A DNA stretch of 38,334 bases from an uncultured Prevotella sp. (GTDB taxonomy: Bacteria > Bacteroidota > Bacteroidia > Bacteroidales > Bacteroidaceae), in contig URJQ01000005.1 of assembly GCA_900548195.1 (NCBI GenBank), forward strand, positions 1 to 38,334, read 5' to 3'. Numbering within the stretch: position 1 is the first letter of the stretch; every line of letters starts with the position of its first letter. Both the position numbers and the translations under genes were made by a program. Under the pieces are notes generated by a model that was not told the DNA's origin, ran no database searches, and was given only the letters and a program-made list of their open reading frames with translations. This document shows, piece by piece, positions 1 to 8,578 of this stretch.

Positions 1-118
1 AATCATGATAACCTATTTATTATTCGATGTAATTGCTTTATGAATACACTATCAAACTTTGGCTTTTTCCTCATGAATGCACCGCCCTCGATTGATTTTC
101 TCTTTGGTGAAGAGATGC

Positions 119-184
119 TAAAGATAGGCTTTTGTATTGGCAAAGCATAGTTACCGCATTGCAATAGCATTGGATTAAACCCAT
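119..184. repeat. Degenerate 22-base-period array (copy A)
   Basis: Three units start at about 119, 141 and 163. The recurring core is AAAG(C)ATAG, and its positions 120, 142 and 164 are exactly 22 bases apart. The core AAAGCATAG matches the better-preserved arrays near 9.9 and 25.7 kb. The array lies downstream of the DUF4296 lipoprotein gene. The rest of positions 1-243 shows no gene. Confidence 0.55.
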
Positions 185-243
185 GAAAGCCAAAATATTA
201 TCCACCTAAAATGGCGTAATAACATAATAATCTCTGCGATGCC

Positions 244-1173
244 TTACTCTACTTTGGCTGGAGGAGGACCTTCCCTACGAATATCTTGCAATGAAGGAGG
301 TCCCTGTTGTACCAGTCTTTCCGCATCAATAGAGTCCTTACGAGCATTCATCAGCGAATCTTTATTACCCTTATCATCATCCTTTTCCTCCGCTTTCTTT
401 TCCTCATGTGCAATAACTATTCTGACATTAGAAATAGAAGCAAGGCGTACAGTGGATGAAGGAACATCATTAAGGTTGCTGGAAACGATGAAATAACCAC
501 TTACTTTCTTGATTCCAAGATGCTTATCATCCTGTATAGAGAAAGAAGTAGTGCCCTGCTGTGTGGCATGACGCGTTTCAGAAGCAACGCTATCATTCTG
601 GAAAGTCACAGCCATTACAGCCACGACGTCACGCATTCCGTCCTGATAAACGAACTGAGTAGAGAACTGCATTGTCAGTCTGTCACCCTTTCTGATAGTG
701 GAATCAGCAGGAATAGAATAACTCTTAATGTTGTAAGGCTCATTAGGAACAAGGATAAAGTTACGCTCCATATTCCAGATATTAGCGGTATCAGCCGAGA
801 AGCCTTCGCCATTGAGCGCCACTTCACCACCAAGACTTACTATTTCATCACGCATTCGCTCTGCAACATTATTGTAAATCTCATGCAATTCGTCAGCATG
901 ACGACAATAATAAGTGAATGAAGAGTCCCATTCAGCTTGCGTTATTTCATATTTCTTGAGCACAGCAGCACGATATTCGGTTTCCTTCATCGCCCTTTTA
1001 TCATAGTCTCCTTTGTCAGCCATCCCCTGTGCGAGGTGCATATCATAGATTATGTCTTCCATCTTTCCACGAGATAGAATCTCCTGGGAGTCGGAAGAAC
1101 AAGAACAAAGAATGATTCCTAATAAGAAAATATAAAATAACTGTTTCACAATCAACGCTATTACATTAGACAA
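244..1173 (-). CDS. DUF4296 domain lipoprotein
   Basis: This 309-residue protein is probably an envelope lipoprotein of unknown function. A hydrophobic N-terminal segment (residues about 4-22) ends in LCSCSS, so Cys23 or Cys25 could be lipidated. Residues about 30-115 fit the DUF4296 pattern, with a block of the form KMEDIIYDMHLAQGMAD followed by a helical stretch. The C-terminal 60 residues are charged and low in complexity (Lys/Glu/Asp, then Pro-rich). It is the last gene of the minus-strand run ileS, DksA-like, lspA, with a 76-bp gap after lspA. Location after lspA, the enzyme that processes lipoproteins, is a known Bacteroidales arrangement. The family assignment is fairly safe, but no function is known to me. 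Confidence 0.85.
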   Translation of the reverse strand: MSNVIALIVKQLFYIFLLGIILCSCSSDSQEILSRGKMEDIIYDMHLAQGMADKGDYDKRAMKETEYRAAVLKKYEITQAEWDSSFTYYCRHADELHEIYNNVAERMRDEIVSLGGEVALNGEGFSADTANIWNMERNFILVPNEPYNIKSYSIPADSTIRKGDRLTMQFSTQFVYQDGMRDVVAVMAVTFQNDSVASETRHATQQGTTSFSIQDDKHLGIKKVSGYFIVSSNLNDVPSSTVRLASISNVRIVIAHEEKKAEEKDDDKGNKDSLMNARKDSIDAERLVQQGPPSLQDIRREGPPPAKVE

Positions 1174-1249
1174 ACAAAATGCTATATATCAGTAATAGTC
1201 AAGCTATTATCTGATAGTTACAATCTTTTTTACTCCTTATACCGCAGCT

Positions 1250-1870
1250 TTAATTCGCTGAAAGGTGCTTTAATTCCTTACGACAGAAAAGCAACAGCGC
1301 CACGACACTGACGCTTATACTTGCATCAGCGAAGTTAAACACAGGACTAAAGAATATGAACTGCTCTCCACCACAGAAAGGGAACCAGTCAGGATAGTGA
1401 CTTACGATGAGCGGGAAATAGAACATATCCACCACTCTACCTTCGAGGAACGGAGCATAACCCGTGCCGAAAGGAACGAAATAAGACACCCATTCCGGTG
1501 AAGCATTGGAGAAAATAAGCCCATAGAACATACAGTCAATGAGGTTTCCCGCCGCTCCAGCCAGCAGCATAGACAGCAATACGATGTAAATCACTCTTGC
1601 CCCACGGAGTATTTGCCGTGCAATATACCACCCAATCACAAATATTGCGACGAAGCGGAATAGTGACAGCATTATCTTAGGCATGATAGACATACCCCAA
1701 GCCATACCATTGTTTTCTATATATAAAATGTAGAACCAATCAGTTATGCGGATACTCTCATGCAATGTCATAGAAGTCTTGACCTCAATCTTAATGATTT
1801 GGTCAATGACTATTATGGCAAGGGCCACAATAATAGCTATTGCAGCCTGCCATTTCTTATTATTTGTCAT
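1250..1870 (-). CDS. lspA: Lipoprotein signal peptidase II
   Basis: LspA is the inner-membrane aspartyl peptidase that cleaves the signal peptide of prolipoproteins after diacylglyceryl transfer. The 206-residue protein has four hydrophobic segments. It keeps the family blocks NNGMAWG, AGAAGNLID and FNFADASIS, and the two aspartates of the last two blocks are the expected catalytic pair. It is longer than the common form of about 160 residues, because about 40 residues are inserted between the GNLID block and the second Asp block. Bacteroidetes LspA proteins typically carry such an insertion. The start lies only 8 bp after the stop of the DksA-like gene, which indicates co-transcription. Confidence 0.96.
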   Translation of the reverse strand: MTNNKKWQAAIAIIVALAIIVIDQIIKIEVKTSMTLHESIRITDWFYILYIENNGMAWGMSIMPKIMLSLFRFVAIFVIGWYIARQILRGARVIYIVLLSMLLAGAAGNLIDCMFYGLIFSNASPEWVSYFVPFGTGYAPFLEGRVVDMFYFPLIVSHYPDWFPFCGGEQFIFFSPVFNFADASISVSVVALLLFCRKELKHLSAN

Positions 1871-1878
1871 TCTTATCT

Positions 1879-2262
1879 TTATTTTTTTCTTGCGTTCTTT
1901 GACTCAACGCTGAGAGTAGCATGAGGAACAATGCGCAGACGTTCCTTAGGTATAAGTTCGCCAGTCAAGCGATCCACACCGTAAGTCTTATTCTGAATGC
2001 GCAGCAGTGCAGCCTCCAGTCCTCTAATAAACTTCTCCTGCCTTGCGGCAAACATCATAGTTTCCTCCTTAGTCTGGGTGATACTACCCTCTTCGAGAAT
2101 CTTATATGTAGGCGAAGTGTCAGCCACGTCGTTGCCATCATCATTACGCAGGATGCTCATCAACTGCTTATAATTTTCACGGGCAACAGCCAATTTCTCT
2201 TCTATAATAACTCGGAACTCCTCGAGATCCTCATCACTGTACCTCTTTTTAATTTCAGCCAT
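1879..2262 (-). CDS. TraR/DksA family protein without zinc-finger cysteines
   Basis: I place the start at the ATG at 2262 (MAEIKKRYSDEDLEEF), giving 127 residues. An upstream in-frame ATG at 2331 would add an unusual hydrophobic extension. The protein has a coiled-coil N-terminal half with an acidic turn near residues 41-48, then the DksA-type block TGELIPKERLRIVPHATLS near residues 100-118. DksA relatives bind the RNA polymerase secondary channel and work with ppGpp. The usual four-Cys zinc finger is absent: the place of the YGIC motif reads YGVD, and the whole protein contains no cysteine. It sits between ileS and lspA on the same strand. The family is clear, but regulatory activity is inferred. 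Confidence 0.88.
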   Translation of the reverse strand: MAEIKKRYSDEDLEEFRVIIEEKLAVARENYKQLMSILRNDDGNDVADTSPTYKILEEGSITQTKEETMMFAARQEKFIRGLEAALLRIQNKTYGVDRLTGELIPKERLRIVPHATLSVESKNARKK

Positions 2263-2464
2263 AATATAATAGATTAAAATGTTATTAGTTATATATGTCA
2301 AATAATGATGTAGAAACCATGTGATTATCACATCATTAGTATGTTTCGTATATCAGTATGCTTAGGAAAAGCAGATACATCAACGACTGTCAATCGAGCA
2401 AATCATAGGAGACGTGCCTCCAATCTTTGAACAAGAGAAGAGAAGAATGGTAGAAAACCTGTAA

Positions 2465-2504
2465 GTGCCAACCGTATCTCACGTCGATGAGACACGGCTG
2501 GCAC
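2465..2504 (-). promoter_or_regulatory. Long RNA hairpin between ileS and the DksA-like gene
   Basis: Read on the minus strand, the arms GTGCCAGCCGTGTCTCA and TGAGATACGGTTGGCAC pair over 17 positions around a 6-base loop. Two of the pairs are G-U wobbles. The same positions are A/C mismatches on the plus strand, so the fold suits minus-strand RNA, the sense of the flanking genes. The downstream T-run is weak, so it may be a processing, attenuation or stability element rather than a simple terminator. A TAACTTTG box (2504-2511) abuts it upstream. The rest of the 252-bp gap shows no gene. Confidence 0.65.
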
Positions 2505-2514
2505 AAAGTTATCT

Positions 2515-5500
2515 TTATGCCTTAGTCACAATGATTTTGGCATTAAAGTCACCAAATTCAGCCTCTACGCCTTCAGAAGCGTCACCCATAGCGATGCTAT
2601 TAGCAAGCACCTGCGCAGCAATATGGTCACCAAAGACCTTAACAGCCGCAGCAAGCTGCTCATTATCTTCAAGTATTACATTGATGCGGTCAGTGATTTC
2701 AAATCCACTATCCTTACGCATAGCCTGTATTCTCTTGATAATCAGACGTGCGATGCCTTCATTCTTAAGTTCAGGAGTAATCTCAATATCGAGAGCGACC
2801 GTGATTTTGCCATCCTGAGCGATGGTCCATCCAGGGATGTCCTCAGAGATAATCTCCACATCAGCGACCTCAATATCAGCATTCTGTCCCTCTACGAGGA
2901 GAGAAATCTTGCCATTCTGCTCCAGTTGAGCAATCTGTTCCTGAGACATAGCCATCACAGCAGCGTTGATACTCTTCATCAACTTGCCGAACTTCTTACC
3001 CATTGTGCGGAAGTTACACTTCACTTTCTTGACGAGCTGCATACCGTTTCCGTCCTCAATAAATCTGAGTTCCTTCACGTTAGTCTCAGCAAGGATGACA
3101 TTAGCCATACGCTCAATGCGCTCCTTCATCTGATTATCAGAAGCAGGAATAGAAATAGCCTGAAGAGCCTGGATTACAGGAATCTTCACCTTCTTACGCA
3201 ATGAGAGTACCATAGAAGTGACCTGCATTGCAAGCTGCATAGCCTGCTCGAGTTCAGAGTCGATGAAAGCCTCATTAGCCTCTGGGAACTTAGCAAGATG
3301 TACGCTCTCAGACTTATCCTTACCAGTAACGGAATTAAGGTCAAGGAACAACTGATCTGCATAGAAAGGAGATACAGGAGCAATGAGACGAGCCACAGTA
3401 TCGATGCAAGTATATAGAGTCTGATAAGCAGACAACTTATCCTTTGTCATGCCACCGCCCCAGAAGCGCTTCTTATTAAGACGGATATACCAGTTAGAAA
3501 GCTTGTCTATCACAAAGTTTTGGATTAAGCGCCCAGCCGGAGTAACGTCATAATCAGCGAGATAACGATCTACATCCTTAACGAGAGAGTTAAGTTCAGA
3601 GAGCAACCAACGGTCGAAGTCAGGACGCTCTTCGAAAGGAACCTCATCCTCAGAGTAATCGAATCCATCGACATTAGCATAGAGAGTGAAGAATGAATAA
3701 GCCTGATAAAGCTTTACGAAGAAAGCGCTTGTAACATCCTTTACGCCAGCAGGGTCAAAAGAAAGGTTGTCCCATGGAGAAGAGTTTGTCACCATATACC
3801 AACGTACAGCATCAGTGCCATAGATGCCGATGCAATCGAATGGATTGATAACATTACCGATACGCTTTGACATCTTGATGCCATTCTTATCGAGGACGAG
3901 ACCATTTGAGATTACGTTCTTATAGGCAACAGAATCAAACACCATAGTAGCGATAGCATGAAGAGTAAAGAACCATCCACGCGTCTGGTCCACTCCCTCT
4001 GCAATAAAGTCAGCAGGGAACGCCTTACCTTCATCTACGAGCTCACGATTTTCGAATGGATAGTGAATCTGAGCATAAGGCATAGCGCCAGAATCAAACC
4101 ATACGTCGATAAGATCCAGCTCACGTGTGAGTACATTACCCTTATCAGAGACGAGCTTTATATCATCCACATACGGACGATGGAGGTCAATTCTGTCATA
4201 GTTTTCGTGGGAATAATCTCCAGGAACGAAGCCTTTAGCCTTGAGAGGATTCTCCTTCATTACTCCAGCTGCTACCGCCTTTTCAATCTCATTATAGAGT
4301 TCCTCTACCGAACCGATACAAAGTTCCTCCTTAGTATCGCGGTTACGCCAGATAGGAAGTGGAGTTCCCCAATAGCGAGAGCGTGAGAGATTCCAGTCGT
4401 TAAGGTTCTCCAGCCACTTGCCGAAGCGTCCTGAACCAGTAGATTCCGGATGCCAGTTGATGGTCTTGTTCAACTCGAACATACGCTCTTTCTTTGCAGT
4501 GGAGCGGATAAACCATGAGTCGAGCGGATAATAGAGGACAGGCTTGTCAGTACGCCAGCAGTGAGGATAGTTGTGAACATGCTTCTCAATCTTGAAAGCA
4601 GTGCCCTCTTCCTTCATCTCAAGGCAGATAACCACGTTGAGATCCATATCCTTAGTGGCAGCTTTCTCATCGTACTTACCGCCTACATTGTACTTAGGGT
4701 CATACGCATTCTTCACATATTCGCCAGCGTGATGCCAGTAAGAATCGTTTACGCAGAGAGAGACGAACTTCTGATCCATATCCTCCTTGACGAAGTAGCG
4801 ACCCTTAAAGTCCACCATAGGACGAGTATCACCAGCCTTGTCAATGACAAAGAGAGAAGGAATACCTGCGTCCTTAGCCACCTTAGCGTCATCAGCACCG
4901 AAAGTAGGAGCAATATGCACGATACCAGTACCGTCCTCTGTAGTAACATAGTCACCAGGGATTACGCGGAAAGCATCAGCCTCCTTGACGATAATCTCAT
5001 CGTCTTCAAGAGCGCAAGGCTTAATCCATGGCATCAACTGCTGATAGTGAATGCCTACGAGGTCAACACCTTTACCCTTCCAAATGATTTCCATAGGGAT
5101 TTCATTACCCTCTTCATCCTTTGCACACTGGAAGTAAGCGCCCATTCGGCTCTCAGCTATGATATAGATAGCCTCCTCATTAGTGTAAGGATTATTGCCC
5201 TTAAGAGCTACATAGTCAATCTTCGGACCTACGCAAAGCGCGGTATTTGAAGGCAATGTCCAAGGAGTGGTGGTCCAAGCGAGGACATACACAGGCAGGT
5301 CAGACTTGATGAAGTCGAGCGAATCCGTCACCTTGAACTGTGCAGTAACAGTAGTATCCTTCACGTCACGATAGCAACCAGGCTGGTTGAGCTCATGACT
5401 TGAAAGACCAGTACCAGCAGCAGGAGAGTAAGGCTGAATGGTATAACCCTTATAGAGGAGATTTTTCTGATAGAGCTGCTTGAGAAGATACCAGAGAGTC

Positions 5501-5976
5501 TCTATGTATTTATTGTCATAAGTGATATAAGGATGCTCGAGATCCACCCAATATCCCATCTTATTAGTGAGCTGAGTCCACTCGTCAGTGTACATCATCA
5601 CATTCTTGCGGCAAGCGTCATTGTAATCATCCACGCTGATTTTCTTGCCTATATCCTCTTTGGTAATGCCGAGACTTTTCTCTACTGAAAGCTCAACTGG
5701 GAGTCCGTGAGTATCCCAACCAGCCTTTCTCTTTACCTGAAAGCCCTTCATGGTCTTATATCTGAGGAAAGTATCCTTGATGGTACGTCCCATTACATGA
5801 TGGATACCAGGATGACCATTGGCAGATGGAGGTCCTTCGAAGAAGATAAACTGAGGACATCCCTCTCGCTCATCTATGCTTTTATGGAACAAATCCTTCT
5901 TCTCCCACTGGGCGAGCACCTCATTATTTGTCTCAACGAGGTTCAAGCTTTTTCTTTCTGCGAATTTTTTTGCCAT
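2515..5976 (-). CDS. ileS: Isoleucyl-tRNA synthetase with altered HIGH motif
   Basis: IleRS charges tRNA-Ile with isoleucine in the cytoplasm. The 1153-residue length fits the long, eukaryote-like type rather than the form of about 940 residues. The class I signature region (EGPPSANGHPGIHH, residues 47-60) carries GIHH where HxGH is usual. The KMSKR loop is present as KMSKRIGN. The editing-domain block TTPWTLPSNTA is seen near residue 235, followed by the anticodon-binding region and a long C-terminal extension. It has its own consensus promoter at 6089-6120 and heads the run into the DksA-like gene, lspA and DUF4296. The identification is very safe. The consequence of the altered motif is discussed as a finding. 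Confidence 0.98.
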   Translation of the reverse strand: MAKKFAERKSLNLVETNNEVLAQWEKKDLFHKSIDEREGCPQFIFFEGPPSANGHPGIHHVMGRTIKDTFLRYKTMKGFQVKRKAGWDTHGLPVELSVEKSLGITKEDIGKKISVDDYNDACRKNVMMYTDEWTQLTNKMGYWVDLEHPYITYDNKYIETLWYLLKQLYQKNLLYKGYTIQPYSPAAGTGLSSHELNQPGCYRDVKDTTVTAQFKVTDSLDFIKSDLPVYVLAWTTTPWTLPSNTALCVGPKIDYVALKGNNPYTNEEAIYIIAESRMGAYFQCAKDEEGNEIPMEIIWKGKGVDLVGIHYQQLMPWIKPCALEDDEIIVKEADAFRVIPGDYVTTEDGTGIVHIAPTFGADDAKVAKDAGIPSLFVIDKAGDTRPMVDFKGRYFVKEDMDQKFVSLCVNDSYWHHAGEYVKNAYDPKYNVGGKYDEKAATKDMDLNVVICLEMKEEGTAFKIEKHVHNYPHCWRTDKPVLYYPLDSWFIRSTAKKERMFELNKTINWHPESTGSGRFGKWLENLNDWNLSRSRYWGTPLPIWRNRDTKEELCIGSVEELYNEIEKAVAAGVMKENPLKAKGFVPGDYSHENYDRIDLHRPYVDDIKLVSDKGNVLTRELDLIDVWFDSGAMPYAQIHYPFENRELVDEGKAFPADFIAEGVDQTRGWFFTLHAIATMVFDSVAYKNVISNGLVLDKNGIKMSKRIGNVINPFDCIGIYGTDAVRWYMVTNSSPWDNLSFDPAGVKDVTSAFFVKLYQAYSFFTLYANVDGFDYSEDEVPFEERPDFDRWLLSELNSLVKDVDRYLADYDVTPAGRLIQNFVIDKLSNWYIRLNKKRFWGGGMTKDKLSAYQTLYTCIDTVARLIAPVSPFYADQLFLDLNSVTGKDKSESVHLAKFPEANEAFIDSELEQAMQLAMQVTSMVLSLRKKVKIPVIQALQAISIPASDNQMKERIERMANVILAETNVKELRFIEDGNGMQLVKKVKCNFRTMGKKFGKLMKSINAAVMAMSQEQIAQLEQNGKISLLVEGQNADIEVADVEIISEDIPGWTIAQDGKITVALDIEITPELKNEGIARLIIKRIQAMRKDSGFEITDRINVILEDNEQLAAAVKVFGDHIAAQVLANSIAMGDASEGVEAEFGDFNAKIIVTKA

Positions 5977-6052
5977 TTATTTATATAGATTTTATATTTT
6001 GTTTCAAAGAATCCAAAGGGCATTTCCTTTGCCTTACAAAAAGACATGAAAA

Positions 6053-6089
6053 GCGCCCGAAAATATATCAAAGATATATAATCGGGCGC
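6053..6089 (-). terminator. Intrinsic terminator after fusA2, overlapping the ileS promoter
   Basis: On the minus strand GCGCCCGA and TCGGGCGC form a perfect 8-bp GC-rich stem. Inside it TATATC and GATATA extend the pairing, and TTTT follows. The -7 box of the ileS promoter (6089-6096) touches its upstream arm, so ileS transcripts would begin inside the arm. Confidence 0.75.
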
Positions 6090-6120
6090 AAAGTTACTAA
6101 AAAAAGTCGAGACAGGCAAA
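6089..6120 (-). promoter_or_regulatory. Bacteroidetes-type promoter of ileS
   Basis: On the minus strand TTTG (6117-6120), 20 bases, then TAACTTTG (6089-6096) match the -33/-7 consensus of the primary sigma factor in Bacteroidetes exactly. The predicted start point is near 6083, about 107 bases upstream of the ileS ATG. Confidence 0.85.
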
Positions 6121-6192
6121 TCTTTGGGCTTATTTTCACCCTAACGTCTGCCACATTACATTTGCATTACGAAATGAGAGGACACGGAGGTT

Positions 6193-8349
6193 TTACTCAT
6201 CCTTCTCTTCTGCCTCATGCTCAGCAATGAGTTTCTGCTGCAAATCATTAGGCACGAGCTCGTAAGAAGCGAACTTTGTAGTGAATGAAGCACGTCCACC
6301 AGTGAGTGAACTCAATGCGATACTGTAGCTTGCAAGCTCCTTGAGAGGAATCTTAGCCTGGAGTTTCTGGTATCCATTCTCAGATTCCATACCCATGATG
6401 AGGGCACGACGTCCCTGAAGGTCACTCATCACGTCACCCATATAGTCTGCAGGCACATAGACCTCAAGGTCATAGATAGGCTCAAGAATCTTAGGACCAG
6501 CATTCTTGAACGCCTCAGAGAAAGCGTTTCTTGCAGCAAGCATGAATGAAAGTTCGTTAGAGTCAACTGGGTGCATCTTACCATCATAGACGATAACGCG
6601 CACGTCACGAGCATAAGAGCCGGTGAGCGGACCACGCTCCATCTTCTCCATTATACCCTTGAGGATAGCAGGCATGAATCTCATATCAATAGCACCACCT
6701 ACTACAGTGTTGATAAACACGAGCTTACCACCCCATTCGAGGTTTACTTCCTCACGGCTCTTGAGGTTAATCTTTACCTCCTGACCATTGAGCTTGTAAG
6801 TGGTAGGATCAGGCATACCATCTGCGTATGGCTCTACGATAAGGTGAACCTCACCAAACTGTCCAGCACCACCAGACTGTTTCTTATGGCGATATTCAGC
6901 CTGAGCGCTCTTAGTGATAGTCTCACGATATGGAATCTTAGGTTCAACGTATTCCACCTGAATCTTTTCATTATTCTCCAGACGCCACTTGAGTGTGCGC
7001 AAATGGAACTCACCCTGTCCATGAACGATTACCTGACGAAGCTCCTTGCTCTGCTCAACTACCCATGTAGGATCCTCCTGACGCATTCTGGTCAGAGCAG
7101 CCATAAGCTTTTCAGTCTCAGCCTCATTCTTTGCCTTGATAGCACGTGAGAATTTAGGGTTAGGATATTTCACGAAGTCGAAACGGTTTTCGCAATCCTT
7201 GCCGTTAAGGGTGTTACCAGTCTTGACATCCTTGAGCTTAACAGCACAACCGATATCACCAGCTTTCAGTTCCTCTACAGGCACGCGATTAGAACCAGCG
7301 CAAACATATATCTGACCAATTCTTTCCTTAGAGCCACGGTCTGCATTAGAAAGGTCGTCGCCAGGCTTGATGCTTCCGCTCATCACCTTAAAGTACTGCA
7401 CCTCACCGATATGTGGCTCAACGCCAGTCTTGAAGAAATATACTGACTCTGGACCATTGACATCCACTGCCACTTCCTCGCCACGAGTATTGTGAACCTT
7501 AGGCATTTCATCTACGAAAGGTACTACATTACCGAGGAATTCCATAAGTCTGCGAACGCCCATGCACTTTCCTGCACATACACAGAATACTGGGAAGATG
7601 CTACGAGTGATGAGTCCCTTGCGGATACCCTCGCGCATTTCGTCCTCAGTCAGGGTTTCTGTCTCGAAGAACTTATCCATCAGTCCTTCATCATTCTCAG
7701 CCGCTGCCTCAACGAGAGCCTTATGGAGCTCCATAGCCTTATCCATTTCCTCAGCGGGTATATCCTCGATAATAGGAGCACCACCTTCTGGACCCCATGA
7801 ATACTTCTTCATCAGGAGGACGTCGATGAGGGAATTGAAGTTAGGACCTTCATTGAGCGGATACTGGACAGGCACAACCTTTGAGCCATAGATATCCTGA
7901 AGGCGCTCAAGGCTGTTTTCATAGTTACACTTTTCAGAGTCAAGCTGATTGATAAGGAAGATAACTGGCTTCTTCAGTTTTTCGGTATAACGGAAGTGAT
8001 TCTGTGTACCTACCTCCGGACCATACTGTCCATTGATGAGCAGCACAGCGGTATCTGTGACATTGAGAGCGGTAAGAGCAGAACCGACGAAGTCGTCTGA
8101 ACCTGGGCAGTCAATGATATTGAGCTTCTTATTGTTCCATTCCACATGATAGACAGTAGAGAAAACGGAATATCCGTACTCCTGCTCTACAGGGAAATAG
8201 TCACTTACTGTATTTTTCTGAGTGATGCGTCCACGACGCTGGATGACCCCAGCTTCATATAGGAGAGACTCGGTAAGGGTTGTCTTACCAGAACCATCAT
8301 TACCGAGAAGGGCAATGTTCTTGATTTCGTTTGTTTGGTATACCTTCAT
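6193..8349 (-). CDS. fusA2: Elongation factor G paralogue (EF-G2 type)
   Basis: The 718-residue protein has the full EF-G layout: G domain, domain II, then domains III-V ending in the EF-G C-terminal fold (GRRALIMGMESENGYQKLQAKIP). It is not the canonical translocase. The P-loop reads GNDGSGKT (residues 16-23) instead of AHIDAGKT. Switch II reads DCPGSDDF (from residue 80) instead of DTPGHVDF, so the histidine that activates hydrolytic water is Ser84. The NKMD base-recognition motif is NQLD. An EF-G paralogue of this kind in Bacteroides thetaiotaomicron is reported to support translation without GTP hydrolysis and to be induced on carbon limitation. Equivalence here is inferred from these motifs. 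It has its own promoter and diverges from hemW. Confidence 0.92.
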   Translation of the reverse strand: MKVYQTNEIKNIALLGNDGSGKTTLTESLLYEAGVIQRRGRITQKNTVSDYFPVEQEYGYSVFSTVYHVEWNNKKLNIIDCPGSDDFVGSALTALNVTDTAVLLINGQYGPEVGTQNHFRYTEKLKKPVIFLINQLDSEKCNYENSLERLQDIYGSKVVPVQYPLNEGPNFNSLIDVLLMKKYSWGPEGGAPIIEDIPAEEMDKAMELHKALVEAAAENDEGLMDKFFETETLTEDEMREGIRKGLITRSIFPVFCVCAGKCMGVRRLMEFLGNVVPFVDEMPKVHNTRGEEVAVDVNGPESVYFFKTGVEPHIGEVQYFKVMSGSIKPGDDLSNADRGSKERIGQIYVCAGSNRVPVEELKAGDIGCAVKLKDVKTGNTLNGKDCENRFDFVKYPNPKFSRAIKAKNEAETEKLMAALTRMRQEDPTWVVEQSKELRQVIVHGQGEFHLRTLKWRLENNEKIQVEYVEPKIPYRETITKSAQAEYRHKKQSGGAGQFGEVHLIVEPYADGMPDPTTYKLNGQEVKINLKSREEVNLEWGGKLVFINTVVGGAIDMRFMPAILKGIMEKMERGPLTGSYARDVRVIVYDGKMHPVDSNELSFMLAARNAFSEAFKNAGPKILEPIYDLEVYVPADYMGDVMSDLQGRRALIMGMESENGYQKLQAKIPLKELASYSIALSSLTGGRASFTTKFASYELVPNDLQQKLIAEHEAEEKDE

Positions 8350-8424
8350 AGTTTTTGCTTTAAGGTTTAGTTTGTTATTAGGATTATACTTTTAAAGGTT
8401 GGGAGTGTTTCCCGAAATCGTTTT

Positions 8425-8455
8425 CAAAGTTAATGAATGCAACTGTGAAAACAAA
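8425..8455 (-). promoter_or_regulatory. Promoter of fusA2
   Basis: On the minus strand TTTG (8452-8455), 19 bases, then TAACTTTG (8425-8432) is a perfect consensus match. It predicts a leader of about 70 bases before the fusA2 ATG at 8349. Confidence 0.85.
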
Positions 8456-8503
8456 ACATTTATGGCAAAAAAGTAGTTTTTTTAAGTTTTTTTTGACTTT
8501 TCA

Positions 8504-8534
8504 ATTGTTATTATGGCAATTATTCATACCTTTG
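8504..8534 (+). promoter_or_regulatory. Promoter of hemW, deciding its start codon
   Basis: ATTG (8504-8507), 19 bases and TACCTTTG (8527-8534) form a near-perfect promoter. Transcription would begin near 8541. This excludes the in-frame ATG at 8513 and supports the ATG at 8579. Confidence 0.8.
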
Positions 8535-8578
8535 CATTCAATTCGTCCAATAATAATTTCATTTCTCTATTTTTACCC

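Noticed and set aside
239..921. Plus-strand frames opposite the DUF4296 lipoprotein gene
   Set aside because: The minus-strand frame has a signal peptide and a recognisable domain. The opposite frames have no family pattern.
2263..2331. Extended start of the DksA-like protein
   Set aside because: It adds a hydrophobic stretch unlike any DksA relative. MAEIKKRYSDEDLEEF is the normal beginning.
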